In this document: piece after piece, positions 17,286 to 24,440 of the stretch
Position numbering within the stretch: the stretch's first letter is position 1
Layout: each line of letters starts with the position of its first letter
NCBI GenBank assembly: GCA_021781575.1
Contig: JAJXWP010000017.1
Span: 1 to 64,000, forward strand
Length of the DNA stretch: 64,000 nucleotides
Reading direction: 5' to 3'
From: Pseudomonadota bacterium
GTDB lineage: Bacteria > Pseudomonadota > Alphaproteobacteria > Rhodospirillales > Magnetospirillaceae
The notes under the pieces: generated by a model
The model's database searches: none
Told to the model about the DNA's origin: nothing
Seen by the model: the letters and a program-made list of their open reading frames with translations, nothing else
Translations under genes and position numbers: made by a program

Positions 17286-17755
17286 CGGACGCCTCCTTTC
17301 TTAAGAGCGGCGATTTCCTGCATTACAGCCGCGTAATGGGCGGCGATTGTCTCCAATCGCTTGTTGCGGCCTCCGCGTCGAACCGCCTCGACCAGCTCCG
17401 AAACAGCTGTGTGTGCCAGCGCGGGGCGGGCGGAGAGCAGCTGTTTCTGGTAGGCGGCGCGATATCGCTGCAATATCGCGATCCGGGCGGCCCGCCGTTC
17501 GGCGGCGACCTTCGCGGGATCCACCTTGGCCTTGGCCGGACGCCGGCCTGGCCCGCCGAGCGACTCGCGGACCGCCTCTTTGTCGGCGGGCAGCAGATCG
17601 GCGAAGCGCGGATCGTCGACCTTCCCGTCGACGATGGCTTTGCGCTGCTCGGGGTGGAGCCCGAGCAGGACGTCGCGGTCGCGGGCGCTGAGCGCCGCTT
17701 CCGCCTCGTCGCCGTCGCGGATGGCAGCCGCGATGACGGTTCGCCAGTGGGTCAT
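17282..17755 (-). CDS. hypothetical protein between ParA and TraD, 157 aa
   Basis: Mostly alpha-helical, Ala/Arg/Lys-rich and soluble; no known motif seen. A proline-rich link around residues 66-75 separates an acidic N-half from a basic C-half that could bind nucleic acid. It overlaps ParA upstream and the coupling protein downstream by ATGA, so it should be made in fixed ratio with them. In R388 a ParA-like gene is also followed by a small unknown (stbB-stbC); similarity to StbC is not claimed. Function unknown, likely in partition or transfer. Confidence 0.7.
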   Translation of the reverse strand: MTHWRTVIAAAIRDGDEAEAALSARDRDVLLGLHPEQRKAIVDGKVDDPRFADLLPADKEAVRESLGGPGRRPAKAKVDPAKVAAERRAARIAILQRYRAAYQKQLLSARPALAHTAVSELVEAVRRGGRNKRLETIAAHYAAVMQEIAALKKGGVR

Positions 17756-18555
17756 ACTGCCCCCCGATCATCGGGGAAAAACCCCCCATCCATGAAGGCG
17801 TCGACCACGGCCGCATGCCACCGCGCCAACGCCTTGCGACCGCGCGCCGTTTCCAGCACCGGCGTCTTGAGGCGAGACTGCAGGTCCTCCGCCGCCATCG
17901 TTGCCGCTGCCAGGGCGGTGATCCGTGCCCGCTCGGCGTCCCGCCAGATCTCCGAGCCGCACCGCGGAACGACCACGAGGGTAAGTTCGCCGGCTGCGAC
18001 TAGCTCGCCGAAAGCGGCCATTTCGGGGCTGTCTGCGTATGAATCGAAGTCCCCCGCGGCGCAATTGAGCGCGACGAATAGCCGCCGGGAACCGCGCGGC
18101 AATGCCTCGCGCAGCCGATTCACCAAGGCCAGCGCGTCGGCGACCGAGTCCGGGTGCGCGGTTGTGACAACGACTGGAGCGAGAACCACCTTGGCCTCGG
18201 CCAATTTTGGGCCAATCTCGCTTTCGTCAAGCCAGAACAGCAACGATTCGGTGACGTTCGCACCAAAATCGACCAGCGAATGGCCACTGCGCGCGATATC
18301 GAACAGACCATCCCAGTGGGCGACAGCGAGGGAAGGCTTGGCTTGCAGCACGTCGGGCGAGACGCCGATGTCGATCCGGCGAGCGGCGGGAAAGATGGCT
18401 GATAGGGACGATTTTGCCTTTTGGTCGGGCTGAGTATCAGCGTCAACGATGCTGACCGGCAGGCCCGTAGTTTGCAGGTGCTCAACGAGTACGGTGGCAA
18501 GCGTCGTTTTTCCGGTCCCACCTTTTTCGTTCATAATCCATGTAGAAGTCGGCAT
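17752..18555 (-). CDS. parA-like: ParA-like ATPase, 267 aa
   Basis: A P-loop partition ATPase that positions plasmid DNA or directs it to the conjugation pore, like R388 StbB or VirC1. The deviant Walker A KGGTGKTT is at 11-18, VDADTQ near 36 is the following strand, and the rest has the MinD/ParA length. No adjacent ParB was found; the 157-aa partner may take that role. ATG at 18555 is preferred to 18591 because the ATPase fold begins directly after it. First gene of the coupled minus-strand string. Confidence 0.85.
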   Translation of the reverse strand: MPTSTWIMNEKGGTGKTTLATVLVEHLQTTGLPVSIVDADTQPDQKAKSSLSAIFPAARRIDIGVSPDVLQAKPSLAVAHWDGLFDIARSGHSLVDFGANVTESLLFWLDESEIGPKLAEAKVVLAPVVVTTAHPDSVADALALVNRLREALPRGSRRLFVALNCAAGDFDSYADSPEMAAFGELVAAGELTLVVVPRCGSEIWRDAERARITALAAATMAAEDLQSRLKTPVLETARGRKALARWHAAVVDAFMDGGFFPDDRGAV

Positions 18556-18772
18556 GCCTGTATACTCCGCTGAACAAAATATCGGAGACACTGTACATGA
18601 GTCTCATCAATACACAACAAACATAAAATAGGCGAATATTATTTACTGTGATGGATTTTGACGGGCATTCTGTGGCTATTTTCGTTGCGCTGTTGACCTT
18701 CTCGCGTCATAGCCGTGGCCCTCAGCGGCGACTGGGAGAATGCCGTATGTCGATTAACCAACTTGCCAGATG

Positions 18773-18787
18773 TAACCAAATAGGTTA
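18773..18787. promoter_or_regulatory. MqsA-type operator palindrome
   Basis: TAACC-AAATA-GGTTA is a perfect 5+5+5 palindrome 10 bases before mqsR. It matches the AACC...GGTT operator form bound by E. coli MqsA, so it is the likely autoregulation site. A further half-site TTAACCA lies at about 18754-18760. Confidence 0.7.
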
Positions 18788-18797
18788 ATTTCTCGCG

Positions 18798-19100
18798 ATG
18801 GAGAAAGGCACACCACATTGTAACTTGTCCGTCGTGAAAGCCTTGGTCGAACAGGACAAGGTCAGGGCCACGGCGACTGCGTACCAAGGAGCGCGGGAGC
18901 TGGGCATCGACGATCTCGCGGGGATGTGTGCGGTGGTCCTGGCTCTTACCCCCGCCAATTTCTACAAGAGTATGACAACCTACGCCGACCATAGGATTTG
19001 GCAGGATGTGTACCACGGGCGGACGGCCAACGGCCACGAGGTGTACCTGAAATTGACCGTCATTGACGACGTGCTAATCGTTTCATTCAAGGAGCTGTGA
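18798..19100 (+). CDS. mqsR: MqsR-type mRNA interferase toxin, 100 aa
   Basis: RelE-fold endoribonuclease that in E. coli cleaves mRNA at GCU. The length (E. coli 98 aa) and the pattern MEKGTPHCNLSVVKALVEQ, then LGIDDLAGMCAVVLALTPANFYKSMTT, split here into its two parts, and C-terminal WQDVYH...VYLKLTVIDDVLIVSFKEL match the family. It precedes mqsA, toxin first as usual for this system. Expression is probably repressed through the palindrome at 18773. It serves as an addiction module for the integrated element; phage defence is also possible. Confidence 0.9.
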   Translation: MEKGTPHCNLSVVKALVEQDKVRATATAYQGARELGIDDLAGMCAVVLALTPANFYKSMTTYADHRIWQDVYHGRTANGHEVYLKLTVIDDVLIVSFKEL

Positions 19101-19102
19101 CC

Positions 19103-19504
19103 ATGAAATGCCCATCTTGCGGCGCGGCAGAATTGATCCTCGACAGTCGCGACGTGCACTACACATACAAGGGCGAATCCACCATCATTCCAGCGGTGAC
19201 AGGCGACTTCTGCCCGGCGTGCGGCGAGGTTGTCTTGGATCGCGAGCGCGGCGACCGCTACAGCGATCTGATCGGGCAATTCCAGCGGCAGGTCAATGCG
19301 GCCTATGTCGATCCAGATTTCATCGCCTGCGTCCGCAAGAAACTCGGACTCGATCAACGCGAGGCCGCCGAGATTTTCGGCGGCGGCGTTAACGCGTTCT
19401 CTCGTTATGAGAATGGCAAGACCAAGCCGCCGCTGGCACTCGTGAAATTACTCAAGGTACTCGACCGACACCCGGATCTGCTCAACGAGGTGAGGGCGGC
19501 TTGA
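19103..19504 (+). CDS. mqsA: MqsA-type antitoxin and repressor, 133 aa
   Basis: The zinc domain has Cys at 3, 6, 37 and 40 (CPSCG, CPACGE), the same positions as in E. coli MqsA, and binds MqsR. Residues 68-133 form an HTH domain (LDQREAAEIFGGGVNAFSRY followed by ENGKTKPP) that binds the mqsRA operator. ATG at 19103 with GGAG at 19090 is preferred to a GTG at 19097 inside the toxin end. Two bases separate the toxin stop from this start. Confidence 0.92.
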   Translation: MKCPSCGAAELILDSRDVHYTYKGESTIIPAVTGDFCPACGEVVLDRERGDRYSDLIGQFQRQVNAAYVDPDFIACVRKKLGLDQREAAEIFGGGVNAFSRYENGKTKPPLALVKLLKVLDRHPDLLNEVRAA

Positions 19505-19620
19505 ACGCGCGAGCGAGTCCACCTGGTGTCGAGTTGGTCGCGCCAGGACCGCCGCAGCGGCCGACAGGTCGCCGGTCGGTGGCGTCTTCTCGGCCGCCGG
19601 CCGCCGCTGCACGCGTTGTG

Positions 19621-19888
19621 ATTCGTTGTATATGAGTTGTTATAAAGTTGTAGATGGGGATAACGTTGACAATATGCAATAGAATCAATGCGATATAGAT
19701 GATCGCACAGGGAACGATACCCCGCCGCTCGGGGAAGGATACCCCGACGCCAGGGAACGATACCCCGATGCTCGGGGAATGATACCCCGATGCTCCCCCC
19801 AGGGAGCGGGTGGCCTGTGGATATCGTCGGGGTATCATTCTCCGTCGTCTGCGTCATCGCCGGTCTCGGTCATCGGGGTATCATTCCC
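19621..19888. other. oriV: iteron replication origin (oriV)
   Basis: Four direct 15-bp iterons, consensus GGGAAYGATACCCCG, lie at 19710-19724, 19732-19746, 19753-19767 and 19775-19789 (21-22 bp period). Two inverted copies lie at 19828-19842 and 19874-19888, the last overlapping the end of rep. Near-matches to the DnaA box (8 of 9) are at 19655-19663 and 19816-19824, and 19621-19700 is AT-rich and suits the unwinding region. The array lies directly 3' of the initiator gene. It explains the 376-base gap between mqsA and rep. Confidence 0.85.
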
Positions 19889-20867
19889 CTGCGTCATGCC
19901 TCGACACCTGCATCGCTATGATTTCCTGGCCTTCCGCGCCGATTGTGATCCGAAAATCGTACTCGGGAATAGGCGCCTCTTTGCAACCGGCAATCGTGCG
20001 GCGAATTGTCTTGGCAAAATCTTTGTATTCCATCGGCGACCCGCTTCGATCATAGAGCGTCTTCATGCTGATAGGGCGCCAGTCGCGTTGGCGGCCGGCG
20101 ATCTTCCTTGCGACGCGATACAAGAAGCGCTGGTAGCCGCCTGCGAGGTCGAAATACCGCTTGTCGATCAGAAAAATCCCTTTCCTGGTGACGAGGCTGT
20201 CAATCATCCACGCAGGCAGCGTGAAGCGCATGCCGGCGCTGCTCGCCTCGCCAGGATCGTCCTCCTCGAATCCCGAAATGAGAGTGAAGCGCTTGAAGCG
20301 CTTCAACATTTTGCCATGCCAAATGTTTGTTTCGATTTGGCAGCTTTGCAATCGGCCAATTGCTTCTCGGAGTGCCTTGTAATCCTTTCCGCCCGTTCCG
20401 CGCCCAATTCCGCGCAGCAACGCTGCCGGGTCAACCGTGATCGCCGGCGCGTTCCATTTCCAGCCAGGACGCTGGACATAGACGGCGCGGCCGTCTCGGA
20501 TCTGCTTTTCGATGACAGGCGACGGAGCGGGCCCGTGGTCACGGTCGCGCGCGAACCGCAAATTCATCTGTCCCAAAAGGAACATGACAATATCGTAATC
20601 CCAGATGGTCGGCTGTCCGAAATCTTGATGCGGGCGAATTTGTATATACAATTCCCCATACTCGTATTTCTTGTCATTGTAGCGAATATTCTTTGACAGA
20701 CTGACTATCGGCCGCTCCAGTGCGTCTCGCTGGTCGCGCAGCGGTACACCCGGAAGCGCATCAAATAGAATGTCGAATTCGAGCTGCCGGCGCTCAAGGT
20801 CGTTCGCAGTCGCGGCATCAACCGGGACTGCGGGGGCGGCTTCCGCCGCCCGCGAGTCGACTACCAT
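19881..20867 (-). CDS. repA-like: plasmid-type replication initiator RepA, 328 aa
   Basis: The sequence follows the plasmid 'replication initiator protein A' (RPA) family: LERPIVSLSKN, IRPHQDFGQPTIWDYDIVMF and two winged-helix halves up to residue 328. It should bind the iterons at 19710-19888 and open the AT-rich stretch. Finding it inside an integrated element implies that the excised circle replicates as a plasmid. It starts 6 bases after the stop of the AT-hook gene, so both are likely one transcript and excision may be coupled to replication. Confidence 0.85.
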   Translation of the reverse strand: MVVDSRAAEAAPAVPVDAATANDLERRQLEFDILFDALPGVPLRDQRDALERPIVSLSKNIRYNDKKYEYGELYIQIRPHQDFGQPTIWDYDIVMFLLGQMNLRFARDRDHGPAPSPVIEKQIRDGRAVYVQRPGWKWNAPAITVDPAALLRGIGRGTGGKDYKALREAIGRLQSCQIETNIWHGKMLKRFKRFTLISGFEEDDPGEASSAGMRFTLPAWMIDSLVTRKGIFLIDKRYFDLAGGYQRFLYRVARKIAGRQRDWRPISMKTLYDRSGSPMEYKDFAKTIRRTIAGCKEAPIPEYDFRITIGAEGQEIIAMQVSRHDAGE

Positions 20868-20873
20868 CGCCCG

Positions 20874-21233
20874 TCACTCGGCATCGACAGTCTTGCGCGG
20901 CCGGCCGCGCGGCCGTCGCGGCTGTGCCGATTCCACCGGTGTTTTTCGTGGCCGGCCGCGTGGCCGCTTTTCAACCGGCGTGCCGGCGGTTGCCGGTGGA
21001 GGTACAACTTGCGCGATCAGCGCTTGTAGGGTCGTGCCTTCGAGCCGCGCCATGAGCTCGTCGAGCCGGTGGAGACCAAAGATATTGGATTTGCCGGCCT
21101 TCCCGCGCGGCAACAAAGCCGGGGGGATACGACCGAGGGTTGATGACTTGATTTTCGTGTATGCAGCGGCCTGGTCGAGAGTTAGCCAGCGCTCCGGTAG
21201 CGGCACAAAATCATCAGTAGAATTGGGGCACAC
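20874..21233 (-). CDS. xis-like: excisionase-like HTH protein with two AT-hooks, 119 aa
   Basis: Residues 14-66 have the MerR/AlpA-type winged helix of excisionases (WLTLDQAAAYTKIKSSTLG...FGLHRLDELMARLEG). The C-terminus carries two AT-hook motifs, KRPRGRPRK at 89-97 and RRPRGRPRK at 106-114, which grip the minor groove of AT-rich DNA. The start is a GTG at 21233. It lies between the integrase and rep, as recombination directionality factors often do. A role in excision is inferred; it could also act at the AT-rich origin. Confidence 0.65.
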   Translation of the reverse strand: MCPNSTDDFVPLPERWLTLDQAAAYTKIKSSTLGRIPPALLPRGKAGKSNIFGLHRLDELMARLEGTTLQALIAQVVPPPATAGTPVEKRPRGRPRKTPVESAQPRRPRGRPRKTVDAE

Positions 21234-21426
21234 GTTGGGCCTCGTGAGAATCGAGTCTCAGAGACCCCGGCTTGACCCAACGGGCTGCCGCGCGGCGTCA
21301 TGCCGCTGCGACGAAGTGCAGGCTGTAGCTGCACGGGGACGGCGCGAACCGTCTCCCAAAAATTCGCAAAAAACACGAGATATCGCAACCAAAAAATGCA
21401 GTCACATGCCATGGCACGCGACAATA

Positions 21427-22446
21427 TTACCCCAGCTTCTTCGCCAACGTCGGCGCATGCAGGTGTGTGTAACGCTTGAGCATCGAAAACGACTTGTGAC
21501 CGGTGATACTGGCCACTTCCATCATCTCCAAGCCGCGCTCGAACAGCCGTGACGTCGCCTCGTGCCTCAGATCGTGGAACCGTAGCCCGGCGATGCCAGC
21601 ACGAGTGCAGCAGCGCCGGAACCGCATCTTGAAGGCGTTCTGATCGATCGGGAACACCATGCCGCTCATGTGGCGTGGCAGACCTTCGAAGATTTGGACG
21701 GCGCGAGTGGACAGTGGCACAACCCGCTTGTCGCCATTCTTTGTGTCGTGCAGCACCGCGACCGGTTTGCGAAGGTCAACGTCGGCCCATTTCAACCCGA
21801 GGATTTCGCCCTGCCGCATCGCCGTTTCGATGGCCAAGCGGACGATCGCCCCCATCCAGGAATCGCGGTCGGCGTCACAGGCGGCCAGCAGGCGATCTTC
21901 CTCCGTCTTGCCGTCATCGCCCGGCGTTGGGTCGAGTCGTCGTTCGCGCGCCGGGTCCGCCTTCGGCCGCTTCACCAGGTGGACGGGATTTTCCGCCAGG
22001 TTGATGCCCCACTCCTTGCGGCCGTGCTCGATGATCGCGTGCCAGGAATTCAGCTCCCGGATGACCGTGCCGGCGGCGACCTCCTTCAGCCGCGTATTGC
22101 GCCACTCGGCAAAGTCCTGGCTCTTCACGGTCGCTGCCGCATGCTTGGCAATGCGTGAGCGCTTCATCTGCTGGAGCCGTAGGCGTTCCTGGGCAACGCC
22201 CTTGTGACCGGGCGTCACTTCCTCAAGGTAGCGGTCGATCAATTCGGCCAGAGTGGTTTGATGGGCAGCCGTCCGGTCGACGAACACGCCATCGTCCATT
22301 TCGCGTTCGATCTTCCTGGCCCACCGGTCAGCGTCGGTCTTCCGGTCGAAGGTCTGGCTCTGGGGTGGATAGCCCTTGCGGCGGACCTTCACCTGGTAGC
22401 CGATGACCTGGCCCCGGTCGTTCTTGCGCTCACAAATGGTCGCCAT
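21427..22446 (-). CDS. int: tyrosine site-specific integrase, 339 aa
   Basis: Recombines the element at tRNA-Glu. The catalytic residues are visible: Arg in ETAMRQGEILGLKW, His-Arg in FHDLRHEATS, a second His in GHKSFSM and the nucleophile Tyr in LKRYTHL near the C-terminus. The N-terminal part holds an AP2-type arm-binding domain (RKGYPPQSQTFDRKTDADRW) followed by a SAM-like core-binding domain. ATG 22446 is chosen, since the longer open frame runs through the tRNA. It lies 66 bp from the att copy, reading away from the tRNA. Confidence 0.93.
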   Translation of the reverse strand: MATICERKNDRGQVIGYQVKVRRKGYPPQSQTFDRKTDADRWARKIEREMDDGVFVDRTAAHQTTLAELIDRYLEEVTPGHKGVAQERLRLQQMKRSRIAKHAAATVKSQDFAEWRNTRLKEVAAGTVIRELNSWHAIIEHGRKEWGINLAENPVHLVKRPKADPARERRLDPTPGDDGKTEEDRLLAACDADRDSWMGAIVRLAIETAMRQGEILGLKWADVDLRKPVAVLHDTKNGDKRVVPLSTRAVQIFEGLPRHMSGMVFPIDQNAFKMRFRRCCTRAGIAGLRFHDLRHEATSRLFERGLEMMEVASITGHKSFSMLKRYTHLHAPTLAKKLG

Positions 22447-22477
22447 GACACCCCTCCGCGCGGTGGCTGCGAAGTCA

Positions 22478-22500
22478 AGTGTCCCGGATTTGTCCCGGAA
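22478..22500. repeat. 23-bp direct repeat, integrase-side copy
   Basis: Same as 1323-1345. Two TGTCCCGGA 9-mers separated by TT, 12 bp inside the proximal att copy and directly upstream of the integrase gene. Probably an integrase or Xis binding site that may also control int. Confidence 0.65.
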
Positions 22501-22512
22501 ATTCAAGATGTC

Positions 22513-22556
22513 TGGCGTCCCCAAGGGGATTCGAACCCCTGTTACCGCCGTGAAAG
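22513..22556. repeat. att site, tRNA-proximal copy (44 bp)
   Basis: The 3' part of the intact tRNA-Glu gene, identical to 1162-1205. The crossover lies within these 44 bp. Confidence 0.92.
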
Positions 22557-22588
22557 GGCGGTGTCCTAGGCCTCTAGACGATGGGGAC
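22513..22588 (-). tRNA. tRNA-Glu (anticodon TTC)
   Basis: A 76-base cloverleaf on the minus strand: acceptor GTCCCCA pairs with TGGGGAC, discriminator G and encoded CCA, anticodon stem CCGCC/GGCGG with loop CTTTCAC (anticodon TTC), and a T arm with GGTTCGAATCC. The gene remains intact because the element brings in a copy of the 3' end when it integrates. Confidence 0.97.
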
Positions 22589-22653
22589 ATCGCGAGGGAG
22601 CGTCTTGATAGCCTCGCTCGACGGCAAAATCAATGGATTTGTGGGGGCGCGCG

Positions 22654-24435
22654 TCAGCGGACCGGGGCGGCGTCCTCGATGAACATTTGGACCTTGGTAT
22701 TGCCTTGCCAATTGTCGATGCGGAGCGTGCCCGCCAGGTGCATCGGCGTGCCGTCGTTGGCCAGCAGCGCCTGGCCCAGGTCCGAGTCGGCGGCGCGGAA
22801 GGCGATGGCTTTCAGGCGTCCGCCGCCGCGCCCGGCGAGGGCACAGGAAATATGCCCCATGCCCACCACCCGCGGCGCCACGACGCGGGCGCCCATGATG
22901 GCAAAGCGCGGTTCGCTGTTGCCCGACCCGAACGGCCCCAGCCGCCGCAGGGTCTCCACCAGTTCGACGGTGGCACCGCCCGGGTCCAACGCGCAGTCCA
23001 GTTCCAGCACGGGGCGCAGCGGGCCTGCCAGTTGCCGGGCCAGCCGATCGCCTAGAAACCGCCGCAACTCGTCCAGTCGGTCGCGAGCCACGGTGAACCC
23101 CGCCGCCATGGCGTGGCCGCCGCCCTTGAGCAGCAGGCCGGCCTGGCGCGCGGCGATGATCGCCGCACCCAGATCCAATCCCGGAACGGAGCGGCCCGAG
23201 CCTTTGCCCTCGGCGCCTGCCAGCGCGATCACACAAGCCGGGCGGTTATAGCGCTCCTTCAGGCGGCCGGCGATGATGCCGATGACACCGGGATGCCATC
23301 CCTCGCCCGCCGCCACCACCAGCGGCAGACCGTCGTCCTCGGCCCGGCCTTCCACCTGCTCGATGGCGGCCAGCAGGACCGCCGCCTCGATCTCCTGCCG
23401 TTCCTTGTTATAGCCGTCGAGCAACTGGGCGACCCGTAACGCCTCGACCGGATCATCGGTGGTCAGCAGGCGCACGCCCAAGTCCGCCTGCCCCACCCGG
23501 CCGCCGGCATTGACCCTGGGCCCCAGCACATAGCCCAGGTGGAACGCCTCGGGCCGTTCGCGCACGCCGCCCAGGTCGGCCAGGGCGGCTATGCCGGGGT
23601 TTGCCCGCCTTGCCAGAACCTTCAGTCCCTGGGTGACCAGGGCGCGATTGACGCCGACCAGCGGCACCACGTCGCAGACGGTGCCGAGCGCCACGATATC
23701 CAGCCACTGCATCAGGTCCGGTGGTTGCCGCCCGGCAAACCAGCCGACGTCGCGCAAGGCCTTGTGCAGCCCCACCGCCAGCAGGAACGCCACGCCGACG
23801 GCGGCCAGTTGTCCGTGGGGGCTGGTCTCGTCCAGCCGATTGGGGTTGACCACGGCGACGGCTTGCGGCAGCGCCGCTTCCGCCTCGTGATGATCGACCA
23901 CGATGACATCCAGGCCGGCCGCCGCCGCACCGGCCAACGCCTCGAACGCGGTGATGCCGCAATCGACGGTAACCACCACGGCGGCGCCGGCTGCCTTCAG
24001 TTGCAGCAGCGCCGGAAGGTTAGGCCCGTAGCCCTCGGTCATGCGATCCGGTATGTGGACCGCCACCGGGGCTCCGGCGGCCTTGAAATATCGCAGCAGC
24101 AGCGCCGAGGCGGTCGCTCCATCGACGTCGTAATCACCGAAAACGCCGATCGTTTGCCCTTGCCTCACCGCCCGTACCAGCCGGTCTACCGCCACATCCA
24201 TGTCACGCAGATGGAATGGATCGGGCAGCAGCTCGCGCAGCGTCGGGTTGAGGAATCGTGGCGCATCCTCTAGTCCGACGCGTCGCGCCGCCAGGACGCG
24301 ACCCACCACATCGGGCAATCCCAGCCGCTGGCACATGGTCAGGGCCAATCGCTCGTCGGTCGGCGTCACCTGCCAGCGGCGGCCGGTCAGCGACTGCTCG
24401 ACCCCGAGAAAGGCCGCCCCGGCCTCGGTCGACAT
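22654..24435 (-). CDS. recJ: single-stranded-DNA-specific exonuclease RecJ, 593 aa
   Basis: 5'-3' exonuclease on ssDNA for recombination and mismatch repair. The DHH motifs are visible: FGDYDVDG (DYDVDG at 101-106), VTVDCGIT, VVDHHEAE and the DHHA1 end GGGHAMAAGFTV. The length is usual for alphaproteobacteria. It is the last gene of the minus-strand operon aminotransferase-hom-glpX-recJ, starting 5 bases after the glpX stop. Confidence 0.96.
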   Translation of the reverse strand: MSTEAGAAFLGVEQSLTGRRWQVTPTDERLALTMCQRLGLPDVVGRVLAARRVGLEDAPRFLNPTLRELLPDPFHLRDMDVAVDRLVRAVRQGQTIGVFGDYDVDGATASALLLRYFKAAGAPVAVHIPDRMTEGYGPNLPALLQLKAAGAAVVVTVDCGITAFEALAGAAAAGLDVIVVDHHEAEAALPQAVAVVNPNRLDETSPHGQLAAVGVAFLLAVGLHKALRDVGWFAGRQPPDLMQWLDIVALGTVCDVVPLVGVNRALVTQGLKVLARRANPGIAALADLGGVRERPEAFHLGYVLGPRVNAGGRVGQADLGVRLLTTDDPVEALRVAQLLDGYNKERQEIEAAVLLAAIEQVEGRAEDDGLPLVVAAGEGWHPGVIGIIAGRLKERYNRPACVIALAGAEGKGSGRSVPGLDLGAAIIAARQAGLLLKGGGHAMAAGFTVARDRLDELRRFLGDRLARQLAGPLRPVLELDCALDPGGATVELVETLRRLGPFGSGNSEPRFAIMGARVVAPRVVGMGHISCALAGRGGGRLKAIAFRAADSDLGQALLANDGTPMHLAGTLRIDNWQGNTKVQMFIEDAAPVR

Positions 24436-24440
24436 CGGGA

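Larger units (their letters stand above)
1162..22556. mobile_element. integrative mobilizable element in tRNA-Glu(TTC)
   Basis: A 44-bp perfect direct repeat of the tRNA-Glu 3' part lies at 1162-1205 and 22513-22556; only the second copy belongs to a complete tRNA. The tyrosine integrase (21427-22446) lies against the tRNA as is usual. Between the repeats are a replication initiator with iterons, ParA, a VirD4/TraD-type coupling protein and a MobF relaxase, but no VirB/Tra channel proteins. It should therefore need a helper conjugation system. Cargo includes a PARIS-like defence gene, mqsRA and several small proteins. Size about 21.35 kb. Confidence 0.9.

Noticed and set aside
19710-19789. 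Regularly spaced repeats resembling a CRISPR array
   Set aside because: Spacing of 21-22 bp leaves 6-7 bp between units, and inverted copies occur; this is an iteron array beside a rep gene.
22447-22590. Longer integrase start inside tRNA-Glu
   Set aside because: The extra codons are the tRNA and the att repeat; ATG 22446 begins the real domain.
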